Below, piece by piece: positions 26,054 to 33,743 of a stretch of 39,396 nt of DNA (position 1 is its first letter; every line of letters begins with the position of its first letter). Location: the NCBI GenBank assembly GCA_020073015.1, contig JAIQFZ010000048.1:1-39396 (forward strand), in the 5' to 3' direction. The notes under the pieces were generated by a model. It saw only the letters and a list, made by a program, of their open reading frames with translations, did no database searches and was not told the origin of the DNA. This DNA comes from Terriglobia bacterium (lineage in GTDB: Bacteria; Acidobacteriota; Terriglobia; Terriglobales; Acidobacteriaceae). The position numbers and the translations under genes are program-made.

Positions 26054-26500
26054 ATGGGAATGGCAATTGGCGGTTCGGGCGGCGGTCCAACCTCGAACAT
26101 GAACGTAACGCCGCTCATCGACGTGTTGCTGGTGCTGCTCATCATCTTCATGGTGATCACGCCCTTGACGCCCAAAGGTCTGGACGCCCTGGTGCCGCAG
26201 CCTCCACCGCCCAACCAGAAGCAGCCGCCGCCGCAGACTGATCGGACCGTCGTGGTGCAGTTGATCGATCGCGGTCCCGGCCAGGCCCCCGGCCTCAAGA
26301 TTAATCAGGACGAGGCCACGTGGGAAAATCTGCAGGGCCGCCTGAGCGACATCTTCAAGACGCGCGCGGAAAAGGTCATGTTCGTAAAGGGTGACGACAA
26401 CATCCCCTTTGCCGACGTGGCGAACGTGATCGACATCGCGCACTCGGCCGGTGTGGATAAAGTTGGCCTGATCACAGCCAAGATCGAAGCGGGCGGTTAG
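26054..26500 (+). CDS. ExbD/TolR-family protein, second copy
   Basis: 148 residues with the signature NMNVTPLIDVLLVLLIIFMVITPL, including the conserved Asp in LIDVLL. A proline/glutamine-rich segment (PQPPPPNQKQPPPQ) separates the helix from a periplasmic domain ending in VANVIDIAHSAGVDKVGLIT. The two ExbD copies differ after the helix, so they may bind different partners or form a heteromeric stator. ATG 26054 has GAGGAG at 26042-26047. Tandem exbD genes after exbB are common in Acidobacteriota and Myxococcota. Confidence 0.93.
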   Translation: MGMAIGGSGGGPTSNMNVTPLIDVLLVLLIIFMVITPLTPKGLDALVPQPPPPNQKQPPPQTDRTVVVQLIDRGPGQAPGLKINQDEATWENLQGRLSDIFKTRAEKVMFVKGDDNIPFADVANVIDIAHSAGVDKVGLITAKIEAGG

Positions 26501-26615
26501 AATAATCGCCCAGAGATGAAGCGGAGAAAGGCGCGCCCGCCATCCAGGTCCGCGCCCGACTCCCCCTTCTCGCCTCAAATTCTTCCACTCCGTGGCAAGG
26601 GAGATTCATAAAGCA

Positions 26616-27431
26616 ATGAAAACGACTCAGAAGTTGCTGGTGGTACTCGCCACCGCGCTCATGCTGCTCACTAGCACCGGCTGCAACAAGCTTCTGGCGC
26701 GCGACCATCTCAACAAGGGCGTGCAGGCCTACAAAAACGCCAAGTACGAGCTGGCCATCGACCATTTCCAGAAAGCGGTGTCGCTCGACCCCACGCTCAT
26801 CAATGCCCGTCTGTATCTGGCCACCGCGTTTGCCCAGCAGTACATCCCGGGCGCCGACACGCCCGATAACAACCGCATGGGCGAACAGGCCATCGACCAG
26901 TACAAACAGGTCTTGCAGGTCGACCCCAAGAACATCAACAGCATTAAGGGGATCGCCTATCTCTACCTGCAAATGAAGAAGTTTGACTTGGCCAAGGACT
27001 TCTATAAGAAAGCGTCCGAAGCCGATCCCAACGACCCCGAGCCGTACTACTCGGTCGCCGTGATCGACTGGACGCAGACCTACCAGCCGCGGCAGGAGGA
27101 ACGGGCCAAGCTCGGGATGAAACCCGATGATTCCCTGGCCGCAAAAGACAAGAAAGTCTGCGCCACGGTCAAGGAAAAGAACACCGCCAACGTGCAGGAA
27201 GGCATCGACAACCTGAACAAGGCGCTTCAGCTTCGCCCTGACTATGACGACGCCATGGCCTACCTGAACCTGATGTACCGCGAACGCGCGGACATTCAGT
27301 GCGACGACCCAGCGGCGCGCGCCGCCGATCTGAAGACCGCCGATGATTGGGTCGATAAGACCATGGCCACCAAGAAGGCCAAAGCGGAGAAACAGCCGGG
27401 CACTGGGATTGTGATGGATCAAAACAAGTAG
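26616..27431 (+). CDS. TPR-repeat lipoprotein
   Basis: 271 residues from ATG 26616 (in-frame GTG 26592 would only add a hydrophilic extension before the signal peptide). A lipoprotein signal peptide (KKLLVVLATALMLLTSTGC-type, Cys at about 23) is followed by tetratricopeptide repeats: HLNKGVQAYKNAKYELAIDH, INARLYLATAFAQQ, AIDQYKQVLQVDP, YLYLQMKKFDLAKDFYKKA and GIDNLNKALQLRPDYDDAM. It is probably anchored in the envelope as a scaffold. Its position at the end of the tonB-exbB-exbD-exbD set, before a strong terminator, suggests it belongs to the same machinery. No enzymatic motif. Confidence 0.88.
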   Translation: MKTTQKLLVVLATALMLLTSTGCNKLLARDHLNKGVQAYKNAKYELAIDHFQKAVSLDPTLINARLYLATAFAQQYIPGADTPDNNRMGEQAIDQYKQVLQVDPKNINSIKGIAYLYLQMKKFDLAKDFYKKASEADPNDPEPYYSVAVIDWTQTYQPRQEERAKLGMKPDDSLAAKDKKVCATVKEKNTANVQEGIDNLNKALQLRPDYDDAMAYLNLMYRERADIQCDDPAARAADLKTADDWVDKTMATKKAKAEKQPGTGIVMDQNK

Positions 27432-27450
27432 AGCTTTCTCTTCTCAGAAC

Positions 27451-27490
27451 AAGGGCCCCTCGCCGGTGCGCGACGGGGCCCTTTGCTTTT
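27451..27490 (+). terminator. Rho-independent terminator after the TonB operon
   Basis: AAGGGCCCCTCGC and GCGACGGGGCCCTT form a 13-bp stem with one bulged C and a CGGTGC-type loop, followed by TGCTTTT. It ends the tonB-to-TPR operon 20 bp after the stop codon. Confidence 0.85.
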
Positions 27491-27571
27491 CAGCTCATCC
27501 TGCGCGTCGAAGAACGGTGCCCGTGGACTCTTGCCGGAGGGACGAGTCTTGGTATTGTGCGGGGAGGTAGC

Positions 27572-27601
27572 GATGTGCGACACATCACATCCTCCTGTGA
27601 T
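27572..27601. promoter_or_regulatory. Overlapping inverted repeats upstream of the carboxylase genes
   Basis: GATGTG-CGA-CACATC (27572-27586) and ATCACA-TCCTCC-TGTGAT (27584-27601) are both perfect and share three bases. They lie 30-60 bp upstream of the candidate -10 at 27633 and could be operators for a regulator of fatty-acid or biotin metabolism. They match no BirA, FapR or FadR consensus that I know. Confidence 0.4.
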
Positions 27602-27632
27602 TTGACCCATGACCGCCCTCCGCTGCGGAAGG

Positions 27633-27638
27633 TAGAAT
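27633..27638 (+). promoter_or_regulatory. Candidate -10 element for the carboxylase operon
   Basis: TAGAAT followed by CGAGGG, 15 bp before ATG 27654. The leader would be about 9 nt, so the ATG may be read as leaderless or near-leaderless. No convincing -35. Confidence 0.45.
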
Positions 27639-27653
27639 CGAGGGCGATACGGC

Positions 27654-29168
27654 ATGTTCAAGAAGATCCTGATCGCCAACCGGGGTGAAATCGCGGTGCG
27701 CGTGATTCGCGCCTGCCGCGAGCTGGAGATCGCCACCGTCGCCGTCTATTCCGACGCCGACCGCGCCGCCCTCCATGTCCGCAAGGCCGACGAGGCTTAT
27801 CACATCGGCCCGGCGCCGGCCACCGAATCCTACCTCCGCATGGATAAGATCCTCGATGTCGCCAAGCGATCCGGCGCTGAGGCCATCCATCCCGGATACG
27901 GATTCCTTTCAGAAAACTCCAGGTTCGCCCAGGCGTGCGCCGATGCCGACGTGAAATTCATTGGCCCCACGCCATATTCCATGGAAATGATGGGCTCGAA
28001 GACCCGCGCCCGCCAGGAGATGGAAAAAGCGGGCGTACCCTTCGTCCCCGGTACCTCGCGCGGCCTCTCGTCTCCGGAAGAAGGCGAAGAAGTGGCCGAG
28101 CGCGTGGGCTATCCGGTCATGCTGAAAGCGGCCGCCGGCGGCGGTGGCAAGGGCATGCGCCTGGTGCACACCCGCGAAGAGCTTCGTTCCGCCCTCGAAT
28201 CGGCCCAGAGCGAGGCGCAACGTTCCTTCGGTGACAGCGAAGTTTATATCGAGAAAGCGATCGTCAATCCGCGCCACATCGAAATGCAGGTGCTGGCCGA
28301 CGAGCATGGCAACACGGTCTGGCTGGGTGAGCGCGAATGCTCGATCCAACGCCGTCACCAGAAGGTTCTTGAGGAATCGCCGTCACCGATTGTCGATCCC
28401 GAGATGCGCCGCCGCATGGGCGAAGTCGCCGTCAAGGTCGCGCGAGCCGCGAACTACACCAATGCCGGTACGGTTGAATTTCTGGTCGATCAGCATAAGA
28501 ACTTTTATTTCCTGGAGATGAACACTCGCCTGCAGGTGGAGCATCCGGTAACCGAGTTGATCACCGGGCTTGACCTCGTCCACCTGCAGATCCGCATCGC
28601 CAACGGCGAGAAGTTGCCGTTCATACAGGAGGACGTCAGGATTCGCGGCCACGCCATCGAGTGCCGCATCTACGCCGAAGATCCCGACAATAACTATTTC
28701 CCCAGCCCCGGGAAGATCACGGTGCTGCTCCAGCCCTCAGGACCGGGCATCCGGCGCGACAGCGGGATGTACGAAGGCTGGAATGTGCCCATGGACTACG
28801 ATCCGCTGCTGGCGAAACTGCTTAGCTACGGAACCGATCGGCAGCAGGCCATCCAGCGGCTGCAGCGGGCATTGTACGAATATTTTGTGGCCGGCATTAA
28901 AACAAATATTTCGTTGTTCCAACGCATCCTGCGCGACGCCGATTTCCAGGCCGGGAAACTCGATACCGGCTATCTCGATCGCTTGCTCGCAAACAAGGAC
29001 AATGGCGGGCCGCTGCAAGCACCAGAGTCCATGGTCGCCGCCATCGCAGCGGGTTTGTTTGCGGTGCTCGATCCCGCGTCCGCGGCGAATAGGAACGGGA
29101 ACGCCACCGGAATGGACACGCTTCGATCGAATTGGAAACACCGAGGACGCTCGGAAGCACTCCGCTGA
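27654..29168 (+). CDS. accC: Biotin carboxylase subunit (acetyl-/acyl-CoA carboxylase)
   Basis: 504 residues. Biotin carboxylase N-domain (FKKILIANRGEIAVRVIRAC), ATP-grasp domain with glycine loop AAAGGGGKGMRLV and EMNTRLQVEHPVTELITG (active-site Glu, Asn and Arg), and C-domain starting with GHAIECRIYAEDPDNNYFPSPG. It carboxylates biotin on its carrier protein using ATP and bicarbonate. AccC is usually about 450 residues; here a tail of about 50 residues (APESMVAAIAAGLFAVLDPA...) follows the C-domain, as in acyl-CoA or pyruvate carboxylase alpha chains. The next gene, 4 bp away, is the biotin carrier. No carboxyltransferase gene is in the window, so the acyl-CoA substrate is unknown. Confidence 0.93.
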   Translation: MFKKILIANRGEIAVRVIRACRELEIATVAVYSDADRAALHVRKADEAYHIGPAPATESYLRMDKILDVAKRSGAEAIHPGYGFLSENSRFAQACADADVKFIGPTPYSMEMMGSKTRARQEMEKAGVPFVPGTSRGLSSPEEGEEVAERVGYPVMLKAAAGGGGKGMRLVHTREELRSALESAQSEAQRSFGDSEVYIEKAIVNPRHIEMQVLADEHGNTVWLGERECSIQRRHQKVLEESPSPIVDPEMRRRMGEVAVKVARAANYTNAGTVEFLVDQHKNFYFLEMNTRLQVEHPVTELITGLDLVHLQIRIANGEKLPFIQEDVRIRGHAIECRIYAEDPDNNYFPSPGKITVLLQPSGPGIRRDSGMYEGWNVPMDYDPLLAKLLSYGTDRQQAIQRLQRALYEYFVAGIKTNISLFQRILRDADFQAGKLDTGYLDRLLANKDNGGPLQAPESMVAAIAAGLFAVLDPASAANRNGNATGMDTLRSNWKHRGRSEALR

Positions 29169-29172
29169 TCTC

Positions 29173-29670
29173 ATGGTCTACGAAATCATCGTCGACGGAA
29201 AACCGCATCGCCTCGAACTGGAAAAGGCCGATGGCCTATGGGAATGCCGGATCGATGGCCGGGAGATCAAAGTGGATGCGGTCATCCCGCGTCGCGACGT
29301 GATATCCATGCTGGTCGATGGCCATTCCTACGAAATCAAGCGTGAGCAGACCCCGACCGATCTTCACCTGTGGGTGGGCAGCACGCGCCACGCCGTGGAA
29401 CTGCGCGATCCCCGCTCCCTGCAATCGCGTCGCGCCGCCACCGGAGATGAGAAAGGCCCCAAGAAACTTGTAGCTCCCATGCCCGGCCGCATCGTGCGGG
29501 TGCTGGTGGAAGAGAAATCCGAAGTCGAAGCCGGCCAGGGCATTGTCGTGGTCGAAGCCATGAAGATGCAGAACGAGATCAAGTCGCCGAAAAAGGGAAC
29601 CGTGCAAAAGATTTTGGCAACCCCGGGCGCCGCGGTGAACGCTGGCGACGTGTTGGCCATCGTCGAGTGA
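29173..29670 (+). CDS. Biotin carrier protein of an acyl-CoA carboxylase
   Basis: 165 residues from ATG 29173, 4 bp after the accC stop. The C-terminal 75 residues form a biotinyl domain (VAPMPGRIVRVLVEEKSEVE, then VVVEAMKMQNEIKSPKKGTV) with the biotinylated Lys at about 131 in EAMKM. The first 85 residues form a small beta-rich domain (VYEIIVDGKPHRLELEKADG) like the region preceding the biotinyl domain in alpha chains of acyl-CoA carboxylases rather than the Pro/Ala-rich AccB N-terminus. Thus accC plus this gene look like a split alpha chain. The frame is open far upstream inside accC, but those codons belong to the other gene. Confidence 0.92.
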   Translation: MVYEIIVDGKPHRLELEKADGLWECRIDGREIKVDAVIPRRDVISMLVDGHSYEIKREQTPTDLHLWVGSTRHAVELRDPRSLQSRRAATGDEKGPKKLVAPMPGRIVRVLVEEKSEVEAGQGIVVVEAMKMQNEIKSPKKGTVQKILATPGAAVNAGDVLAIVE

Positions 29671-29677
29671 GGTTGTT

Positions 29678-30193
29678 ATGCAGGGTTGGATTCTCTCCTT
29701 AGTTCTTCTGTCCGCCATCGCCAACGCACAATCGAAACCCGCCGATGTGAGTGCGGGCACCCTCCCACAGAATTCCTGCAGTTCCGCGGATGAAAGGGCG
29801 CTCCGGCAGATCAGCGAGCAGTGGAAGGAGGGCTACAATCACGGCAACGCCGCCCAAGTCGCGGCGCTCTACACCGAAGACGCCTACTACCTGACCCAGC
29901 ATTTCGTCGCCGGGTTTGTGCATCCGCGCTCGCAGATCCAGGCCTATGTTCAGCGTGGCGTCGATGCACGCTATCACATCGACACGATCGAGGTTGTCCG
30001 ATTGGAGTGCGCCGGAGACTTCGCTTACACCGTTACACGCTACGAATCAACCAACGCCGGACAGAAGGCTTTCGGGGTCAACCTCGTCGTGCTCAAGAGA
30101 ATCCAGGGAAAATGGCTCATCGTAGCTCACGAATCCGCCGTCCCCGATCCTGCCACGGCAATCCCCACCCTCGATCCCCCCACAACTCGCTGA
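29678..30193 (+). CDS. Secreted DUF4440/SnoaL-like protein
   Basis: 171 residues. Signal peptide MQGWILSLVLLSAIANAQ (cleavage after ANA). The mature part has the NTF2-like DUF4440 pattern: ALRQISEQWKEGYNHGNAAQ, VAALYTEDAYYL, YTVTRYE and the ending GKWLIVAHESAV. Members of this family include SgcJ/EcaC-type proteins of uncertain enzymatic role. ATG 29678 starts 7 bp after the biotin-carrier stop with GAGG at 29669-29672, so it may be co-transcribed. The fragment at 1-186 is probably a relative, and both genes are followed by the same repeat element. Confidence 0.85.
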   Translation: MQGWILSLVLLSAIANAQSKPADVSAGTLPQNSCSSADERALRQISEQWKEGYNHGNAAQVAALYTEDAYYLTQHFVAGFVHPRSQIQAYVQRGVDARYHIDTIEVVRLECAGDFAYTVTRYESTNAGQKAFGVNLVVLKRIQGKWLIVAHESAVPDPATAIPTLDPPTTR

Positions 30194-30213
30194 TGGCGAG
30201 AGCCTAGAACTTT

Positions 30214-30306
30214 GTAGCGCCGGCAACTTGCCGGCTGTCGCGAGGGCAACTTGCCCTCGCAGGTGGGGGCGGGGCGCCCCCACGACAGCCGCCGGGGCGG
30301 CGCTAC
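30214..30306. repeat. Composite palindromic element with terminal inverted repeats
   Basis: The element is bounded by GTAGCGCCG (30214-30222) and CGGCGCTAC (30298-30306). Inside are three perfect or near-perfect hairpins in tandem: GCCGGCAA/TTGCCGGC, GCGAGGGCAA-C-TTGCCCTCGC, and GTGGGGGCG-GGG-CGCCCCCAC (30263-30283). The last hairpin and the right end match copy 1 at 224-271. It starts 20 bp after the DUF4440 stop. Confidence 0.85.
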
Positions 30307-30466
30307 ACCTTGTCAGCGCTGCAATCCCAAAACACGCGGAAAAGGACAAGCCAAAGCTGTAGACCCAAAAGCCCACTGCCGAAACCGCCGAAGCCCAAGC
30401 ACCTACGTCATCTGCGACCGGGGCCCCTCCTGCGCTTACCATAGACGGCAGCGTCGGAGGTGCCGT

Positions 30467-31102
30467 CTGAAGCTGCAGCGGATCATCAGTCTCGCAACCT
30501 TGGCTATCTCGATCTTCACTCTGATCCTGGTCTTGCGACGGCCCGCACCCGTCGCGGCTCCGGTCTCATCGGCCGTCACCGCCGCCAATGCGCAATCCTT
30601 CCAGGAAAAAGTAAACCGCCTCGCCGAGCCCAGGGCACCGGGGGAAGGCGAGAGCGAAGTTCGCATGAATTCCGGCGAACTGACCGCTGCCTTGGCACAA
30701 GCAACCGGCATGTTGCCGACTGCGGGAACAACCTCCGCCGAGCCATCGAACGGTCCTGCTAATTCTCCCTCATCCAGCGGTTCGATGGAATTCCCCGGCG
30801 CCGTGCCCAATATCAAGGACTACCAGGTCTCCATGGATGGCGACATCATCCGCGGACAATTCCTTACCCAGATAGCAGGCAAAGATGTATATCTCACACT
30901 AGCCGGACATCTCGGCTCCAGAGATGGCTACGCCACTTTTGACGCCACCGAAGTAAAGGTCGGCGATCTCAGTGTCCCCGCATCGCTGGTGAATGAGGTC
31001 CTGCAGAAGAAACTGGCCGAGCAGCGCGATCAACTCAAGCTGCCCAACAACGTCAAAGACATCAAAGTCGAAAACGGCGAGCTGGTGTTTGTGGAGAAGT
31101 AG
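30467..31102 (+). CDS. Membrane-anchored protein of unknown function
   Basis: 211 residues if translation starts at CTG 30467, which lies 6 nt after GGAGG (30456-30460); no ATG, GTG or TTG fits this position, and frames opened further upstream would translate the repeat element. An N-terminal helix (RIISLATLAISIFTLILVLR) anchors the protein. A Ser/Pro/Gly-rich spacer follows, then a C-terminal domain of about 100 residues (NIKDYQVSMDGDIIRGQFLT, VYLTLAGHLGSRDGYATFD, VPASLVNEVLQKKL, DIKVENGELVFVEK). The C-terminal pattern faintly recalls lipid-binding LmeA/YpmS-type domains, which is only a guess. Its exact start should be treated as open. Confidence 0.65.
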   Translation: MKLQRIISLATLAISIFTLILVLRRPAPVAAPVSSAVTAANAQSFQEKVNRLAEPRAPGEGESEVRMNSGELTAALAQATGMLPTAGTTSAEPSNGPANSPSSSGSMEFPGAVPNIKDYQVSMDGDIIRGQFLTQIAGKDVYLTLAGHLGSRDGYATFDATEVKVGDLSVPASLVNEVLQKKLAEQRDQLKLPNNVKDIKVENGELVFVEK

Positions 31103-31275
31103 CCGGCAATGTGTTTGCGCTGCGCTGTCGTACTTGAAATCCCTGCCCGGCTACGGAATGATCGCAGCTTGTAAAGCAATAATTGCCAAGTGCGCTACAC
31201 GATAGTTTCCTTCCCGCAGAGTCTTCTAATCTCCAACTAATCTCTTTCTAAAGTACCTCGTCTCAAATCGACGGC

Positions 31276-32442
31276 ATGACCAGTCTACCGATCACGCCGA
31301 ACCATTTTGGCCATGTCCTGGTGGCCAGCCCCAGTACCGTCGTACGCCAGCGCGTTCTCCAGACCCTGAGTTCTCCAGCCAGCCGCGTCGAGCAGGCGAC
31401 CGGGGGAGCGGAAGCCCTCGTTCATCTGGAGAAAGGGTCCTGGCAGGTGCTCTTTCTCGACCGCCGTCTGCCCGATCTTGATGCCGAGGAACTGAGCCAG
31501 ACCATCCGGCAGCGTTTCCCGGGAGTTGAAGTGGTGCTGCTCGATCCCGACAGCGAGGCTGAGCGGGTTTCGGCCGAACCGGACGAGGGACTCCTTCCGC
31601 ACGACTGGCCCGAGGCGCTGGAGGTGCTCCCTCGGCAGCGAGGCGTTGCAGTCCAATCCATTCTCGACGCACCCTTGCCTGGCATGATCGGCAACTCTCG
31701 CAACATGCAGCCGGTGTATCGCGTTGCGCGCCTGCTGGCACGGCGCAATACGACCGTACTCATTTCCGGACCCACCGGAAGCGGCAAAGAACTCGTCGCG
31801 CGCGCAATTCACAGCTTGAGCCCGCGTGCCGATCATCCGTTTGCGGTGGTCAATTGCGCCGCGATTCCCGAGAGCCTGCTCGAATCCGAACTCTTCGGAT
31901 ATCGTCGGGGCGCGTTCACGGGCGCGCTGCAATCCTATGCGGGAAGAATCCAGGCGTCGCACGGGGGCACGCTGTTTCTCGATGAAATCGGCGAAATGCC
32001 GCTTTCCCTGCAGCCCAAGCTGTTGCGTTTCCTTGAGCAGAAGGAATTGCAGCGCCTGGGCAGTTCAGAAGTTGTGCGCGTGGATGCCCGCGTCGTCACC
32101 GCAACCAATGCGCACTTGTTGACGCTTGTGCGGGAAGGAAAATTCCGCGAAGATCTCTACTACCGCCTCTGCGCTTTCCCGCTGGAAATTCCACCCCTCT
32201 GCGAACGGCTGGAGGACATTGCGCAACTGGCCAGCCACTTCCTTGAACAATTTGCTTTACGGATGCCCGCGCCGGAGTTGTCGGCGGAGGTCCTGCAAGT
32301 CCTGCAGAGGCACACGTGGCCGGGAAATATTCGTGAGCTCCAGAACGTGATGGAACGCGCGCTCATCCTGGCCGATGAGGATGCCGTCATTCGCCCGGAG
32401 CACCTCTGGTTGGTCGAGGCAGGTTTTCGCAGTGGTCAATAG
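31276..32442 (+). CDS. Sigma-54 activator without DNA-binding domain (flagellar regulator candidate)
   Basis: 388 residues. Residues 10-125 form a degenerate receiver-like domain (HVLVASPSTVVRQRVLQTLS, possible phospho-Asp D62 in LFLDRRLPD) that lacks the usual acidic pair and lysine. Residues 135-375 are a sigma-54 AAA+ domain: Walker A GPTGSGKE (165-172), GAFTGA loop (212-217), GGTLFLDEIGEMP, and the RHTWPGNIRELQNVMERALIL lid. The protein ends directly after EHLWLVEAGFRSGQ, so the Fis-type HTH is missing, as in Helicobacter FlgR. With GAFTGA intact it can still contact sigma-54. It precedes a FleS-like kinase and a second activator with an HTH, and then flagellar genes. Confidence 0.88.
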   Translation: MTSLPITPNHFGHVLVASPSTVVRQRVLQTLSSPASRVEQATGGAEALVHLEKGSWQVLFLDRRLPDLDAEELSQTIRQRFPGVEVVLLDPDSEAERVSAEPDEGLLPHDWPEALEVLPRQRGVAVQSILDAPLPGMIGNSRNMQPVYRVARLLARRNTTVLISGPTGSGKELVARAIHSLSPRADHPFAVVNCAAIPESLLESELFGYRRGAFTGALQSYAGRIQASHGGTLFLDEIGEMPLSLQPKLLRFLEQKELQRLGSSEVVRVDARVVTATNAHLLTLVREGKFREDLYYRLCAFPLEIPPLCERLEDIAQLASHFLEQFALRMPAPELSAEVLQVLQRHTWPGNIRELQNVMERALILADEDAVIRPEHLWLVEAGFRSGQ

Positions 32443-32496
32443 GCCATCTTCATCCGTACTCCTCATAAGAGCGATCTAAGGCAATTTGTGCCGGGC

Positions 32497-32512
32497 TGGC
32501 AGCGTTGTTGCA
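32497..32512 (+). promoter_or_regulatory. Candidate sigma-54 promoter before the sensor kinase
   Basis: TGGCAGCGTTGTTGCA matches TGGCAC-N5-TTGCA at the key GG and GC with the required spacing. Transcription would start near 32523, just before ATG 32526, which would exclude the AGGAGGT ribosome site (32512-32518) from the message. That geometry weakens the call. Confidence 0.35.
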
Positions 32513-32525
32513 GGAGGTAACATTT

Positions 32526-33743
32526 ATGGCAGCATCGTTTTCATCTCCCCGAGATCCCGCTCGCGACGCCGATCATCCGCTGGCGCGCGCATTTGCGTCC
32601 TTCACCGAGGCCGCCGGTTCCTTGGAGCGCACCTACGGACAGCTGCAAGGACAGGTTAGCCATCTGCGCCAGGAACTGGAAGTCACCAACCGCGACCTGG
32701 CGAAAAGCCTGGAAGAAAATCATCGCATGCGCGAACGCTTGCGCTGCATCGTGGAGGGTTTGCCCTGCGGAGTTCTGGTGATCGAACGCAGCTCGCGGAT
32801 TTCGATTCTGAATCCCGAAGCCGCACGCCTGCTGGGCGGCGTCGTAGAAAACAAAGAGGCGCTGCCGCTCGCCCTCTCCGCCGCTCTGGATGCGGCCCGT
32901 CAGACCGGCGAGGAACCCGAATTGCCTGTCCCTTGCGGCAGCGAGGCCGACCCGACTTGGATTGCGGTCCGCCACGCCTGGCTCGAACCGAGCCAGCCTC
33001 ATACCACCTCTGTCTTTATCCTGCGCGACATCAGCGAGGCCAAGAAGCTCGAGCGCGACCGTGAAAATCTGCGGCGGCAGCAGGCGCTGGTCGAGATGTC
33101 GGCGCTGCTCGCGCACGAGATCCGCAATCCTTTGGGGAGTCTGGAACTCTTCGCCGGCCTGCTGGCCGAAGCCAATCTCGAAGGCGAGAGCCAGCACTGG
33201 ATCGAACACGTTCAGGCGGGCCTCAGAACCCTGTCCGCGACCGTGAACAACGTTCTGCACCTGCACAATACACCCCAGCCCGAATGCTCCCCCATCGACT
33301 CCGGCGAGGTGCTCGACTGGGCGTACGAGTTTCTGCTGCCGCTCGCCCGGCAGGCTCGCGTCAGCCTGCAGACGCTCAACGGGCTGCGCGGGGTCTTCGT
33401 TCACGCCGACCGGCACCGGCTCGAGCAAGTGCTGCTCAACCTCGCCCTGAACGCGTTCCGGTTCATGCCCGGCGGCGGCTGGCTGAGTATTAAGGGTGCG
33501 GACCTCGGCGCGGACGGCATAGAAATTACGGTCCGCGATACTGGCCCGGGCATCGCACCCGACGATCTGCCACGCATTTTTGAAGCGGGATTCAGCACGC
33601 GTCCCGGCAGCTCCGGACTCGGACTGGCCGTTTGCCAGCGCATCCTCGAGCAGCACGGCGGCACGATTGGGGTCGAGAGCCGCCCCGGTGAGGGCGCCAC
33701 CTTCCGGCTCCGCCTGCCTGGAACCGGAGGGGCCCAGGCATGA
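32526..33743 (+). CDS. FleS/FlrB-like sensor histidine kinase
   Basis: 405 residues from ATG 32526, with AGGAGGT at 32512-32518. No membrane helix, so cytoplasmic. The N-terminal region (FASFTEAAGSLERTYGQLQG, ELEVTNRDLAKSLEENHRMR) is the coiled-coil typical of FleS/FlrB kinases. A PAS-like domain follows (IVEGLPCGVLVIERSSRISI), then HisKA with the H-box ALLAHEIRNPLGSLELFAGL (H197) and a HATPase domain with N box LLNLALNAFRF, DTGPGIAPDDLPRIF and GSSGLGLAVC. It should phosphorylate the regulator encoded next, whose start overlaps its stop by 4 bp (ATGA). Role in sigma-54-dependent flagellar gene control is inferred from family and context. Confidence 0.92.
   Translation: MAASFSSPRDPARDADHPLARAFASFTEAAGSLERTYGQLQGQVSHLRQELEVTNRDLAKSLEENHRMRERLRCIVEGLPCGVLVIERSSRISILNPEAARLLGGVVENKEALPLALSAALDAARQTGEEPELPVPCGSEADPTWIAVRHAWLEPSQPHTTSVFILRDISEAKKLERDRENLRRQQALVEMSALLAHEIRNPLGSLELFAGLLAEANLEGESQHWIEHVQAGLRTLSATVNNVLHLHNTPQPECSPIDSGEVLDWAYEFLLPLARQARVSLQTLNGLRGVFVHADRHRLEQVLLNLALNAFRFMPGGGWLSIKGADLGADGIEITVRDTGPGIAPDDLPRIFEAGFSTRPGSSGLGLAVCQRILEQHGGTIGVESRPGEGATFRLRLPGTGGAQA

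Noticed and set aside
31248-31275. Sigma-28-like promoter (TAAA ... CGAC) before the first sigma-54 activator
   Set aside because: Only the TAAA half matches; the GCCGATAA half is poor.
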